From contig NZ_QENZ01000005.1 of NCBI RefSeq assembly GCF_003096835.1, forward strand, positions 186,001 through 250,000: a DNA stretch of 64,000 nucleotides. Reading direction: 5' to 3'. Positions 62,398 to 64,000 of this stretch are shown one piece after another. Position 1 is the first letter of the stretch, and each line of letters begins with the position of its first letter. A model generated the notes under the pieces. The model did no database searches. It was given only the letters and a program-made list of their open reading frames with translations, and was not told the DNA's origin. A program made the position numbers and the translations under genes. Origin of the DNA: Balneicella halophila. GTDB taxonomy: Bacteria > Bacteroidota > Bacteroidia > Bacteroidales > Balneicellaceae.

Positions 62398-64000
62398 ATG
62401 TTAAAAAAAACAATGCTTATCGCAACGATGCTCATAGGATTATGGACAAATGCACAAAATTTAGTACTTACGGGCAAAATTACTGATCAAAAAACAAAGC
62501 AACCTATAGAAGGGGTAAATGTTTTTATTGAAAGTCTGCAAAAAGGAAATGCGACCTCCGAAGATGGAACCTATGCTATCCGTATTCCTAAAGCAGGTAA
62601 ATACCGATTGCATGTGAGCTTTATTGGTTACAAGACAGAAGAAAAACTTATTAATATCACACCTAATAGCCATACTGCAAATTTTTCATTAGTGAAAGAC
62701 GTGAGTTTATTGGACAATGTTGAAATAACTGCTAAAAAGAAGAAAAGGGCATCAGTAGCTAAAATAGATATTCCTCTAAAAGATATTCCTATAACAACTG
62801 CACAAGTAAGTCAAGAGCTTTTTGACCAAGTACAAGTTAATAATGTAAACGATGCATTACGTTATGTTACAGGTATAAAACCCACTGTAAATTATGGAGG
62901 ATTTCAGACCTTCAAAATGCGTGGATTTGGCTCCCCTATAATGATGCTTGATGGTGCGAGAGATGAACGGATGAACCTATCAAACAGTGCACCAGTGACA
63001 TCTTTAGCAGCGGTTGAGAGAATTGAATACTTAAAAGGCCCAAGCTCTGTTCTTTATGGACATTCTGCGGTAGGTGGAATTATCAATATCGTACGCAAAC
63101 AACCAATTGAAGAATTTACAGCTAACTTTTCAGGCACCTATGGCACTTGGAACAGGAAAAGAACACAAATGGGTGCTGGGGGCAAAATTTGTGACAAATT
63201 AAATTATAGACTGGATGCGTCATTAAGTGATAGTGAAAACTGGAGAGACAATGCTACAAAAGCTGCAAATGCTTACTTAGGGCTTGATTATTCAATTAAT
63301 ACTAAGAATAAAATAGAATTCCGCTGGGCAGTAAATGATGACTTTTATGGTACTGAAACGGGATTTCCAATAATTACAGACTCTATCTTTGACTTGAATG
63401 ATAATCTTACTTATCAACCAGCAGATTTTCCGAAAGAATTTAGCACTGAACAACGCTACAACGACCCTCAAGATTTCTTAAAACATAAGAATTACAACCT
63501 ATCATTGAAGTATATTCATAATTTCTCTAATGATTCTAAACTATCCATATATGCAGCCTATGCTGATGACTTAATAGATTATTTCTCGACAGAGTCATTA
63601 TCTTATCCTACTGATGATTCTCCTGTTTATGATAACTATTTCTTCAAGAAAGGAAAGAAGAAATATATTGATTTGACAAAATTGCAACGAACTTTTCCTC
63701 TACGTTTTTCACACGAAACGAGATCCTTTCAAAACTATCTAGAATATACTATGAAGTTTCTTACAGGAAATATAAAGCACAATTTTCTTGGAGGATATTA
63801 TATTATGCATTTAGATAGAGTTAGTTTTAAGGGCTATAATTTAGGCACAGATGTATTTGGTGACGGATTGTACGCCAAAGTTGATATTAAAAACCCTATA
63901 CTAAACCAAGGGAATTTAGAAGAACAATTTTCTGCAGCAAGTATATATGATGAACTCGTTAACAGTCTATATATACAAGATTTAATGGATATTTCAGAAA
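62398..64000 (+). CDS. TonB-dependent receptor, probably for cobalamin (partial, right edge)
   Basis: An ATG at 62398 opens a frame that runs to the window end (534 codons seen). There is a signal peptide (about 1-20, ending TNAQ), then a carboxypeptidase-regulatory-like domain (about 24-100, TGKITDQKTKQPIEGVNVFIE), typical of SusC-like Bacteroidota receptors. The plug domain includes VNDALRYVTGIKP, FKMRGFGSPIMMLDGARDE and VERIEYLKGPSSVLYGHSAVGGIINIVRKQP. The barrel is cut off. The plug resembles siderophore receptors, but the upstream cobalamin riboswitch makes a BtuB-like role, or uptake of another corrinoid, more likely. Confidence 0.9.
   Translation, partial: MLKKTMLIATMLIGLWTNAQNLVLTGKITDQKTKQPIEGVNVFIESLQKGNATSEDGTYAIRIPKAGKYRLHVSFIGYKTEEKLINITPNSHTANFSLVKDVSLLDNVEITAKKKKRASVAKIDIPLKDIPITTAQVSQELFDQVQVNNVNDALRYVTGIKPTVNYGGFQTFKMRGFGSPIMMLDGARDERMNLSNSAPVTSLAAVERIEYLKGPSSVLYGHSAVGGIINIVRKQPIEEFTANFSGTYGTWNRKRTQMGAGGKICDKLNYRLDASLSDSENWRDNATKAANAYLGLDYSINTKNKIEFRWAVNDDFYGTETGFPIITDSIFDLNDNLTYQPADFPKEFSTEQRYNDPQDFLKHKNYNLSLKYIHNFSNDSKLSIYAAYADDLIDYFSTESLSYPTDDSPVYDNYFFKKGKKKYIDLTKLQRTFPLRFSHETRSFQNYLEYTMKFLTGNIKHNFLGGYYIMHLDRVSFKGYNLGTDVFGDGLYAKVDIKNPILNQGNLEEQFSAASIYDELVNSLYIQDLMDISE

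Overview
The window is a contiguous stretch of an AT-rich chromosome from a member of the Bacteroidota. The main evidence is the gliding/type IX secretion lipoproteins GldD and GldJ, a DUF4290 protein, a dipeptidyl peptidase IV, a fused OlsF-type aminolipid synthase, SusC/BtuB-like receptor architecture, many lipoproteins with a Cys at residues 15-20, and promoters of the Bacteroidota form TTG-N19-21-TAnnTTTG. GldJ points to the Flavobacteriia/Cytophagia side rather than classical Bacteroidales, but I do not name a genus. No rRNA, tRNA, insertion sequence or prophage was seen.

Layout. 1-3.3 kb (minus): transketolase followed by HflX, which is cut by the left edge. 3.5-7.5 kb: YchF, the fluoride channel CrcB, then a convergent gldD-phosphopantetheinyl transferase pair, and a TlpA-like lipoprotein. 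7.6-13.2 kb (minus): a YegP-like protein, two outer-membrane proteins and DPP IV. 13.4-17.6 kb (plus): 2-oxoglutarate dehydrogenase E1/E2 and a small membrane protein, then a pirin remnant. 18.2-20.4 kb (minus): an AmgK-like kinase fused to a RapZ C-terminal domain, with a MurU-like nucleotidyltransferase. 20.5-30.3 kb: PepD, a 54-residue membrane protein, a LysR regulator, FolD, Ffh, a spondin-domain lipoprotein, PLPBP, a Cys-rich secreted protein, a YedF-like protein, an OlsF-like synthase and a LysE-type exporter. 30.3-37.4 kb (plus): DUF4290, GrpE, DnaJ, GldJ, MurF, IspF, a CoA-binding protein and MurQ. 37.4-41.1 kb holds three broken genes close together, with an intact uracil permease between them. 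41.1-50.7 kb: a lipoprotein, PPK1, PrmA, the 2-oxoacid:ferredoxin oxidoreductase KorA/KorB, an acetyltransferase and an FUSC transporter, then a small 2[4Fe-4S] ferredoxin.

50.8-58.6 kb is a complete type II-C CRISPR-Cas system: cas9, cas1, cas2 and an array of 22 full repeats plus one degenerate repeat. I located a tracrRNA upstream of cas9 on the opposite strand, with a perfect TATATTTG box, an anti-repeat and a hairpin/T-run terminator. Its sense implies that crRNAs are made from the minus strand, opposite to the cas genes. In that orientation every repeat carries an internal TAACTTTG, a match to the Bacteroidota -7 box, and the degenerate terminal repeat keeps just that end. I therefore propose that each repeat drives its own crRNA, as described for Neisseria II-C but with a Bacteroidota-type promoter. 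Two spacers differ by one base.

58.6-64 kb: a tricorn-like S41 protease on the minus strand, then a cobalamin riboswitch ahead of a TonB-dependent receptor cut by the right edge.

Functional themes are peptidoglycan and amino-sugar recycling (AmgK-RapZ/MurU, MurQ, MurF), two routes for oxidising 2-oxoglutarate (OdhAB and KorAB), peptide degradation (DPP IV, PepD, tricorn), and gliding/secretion.
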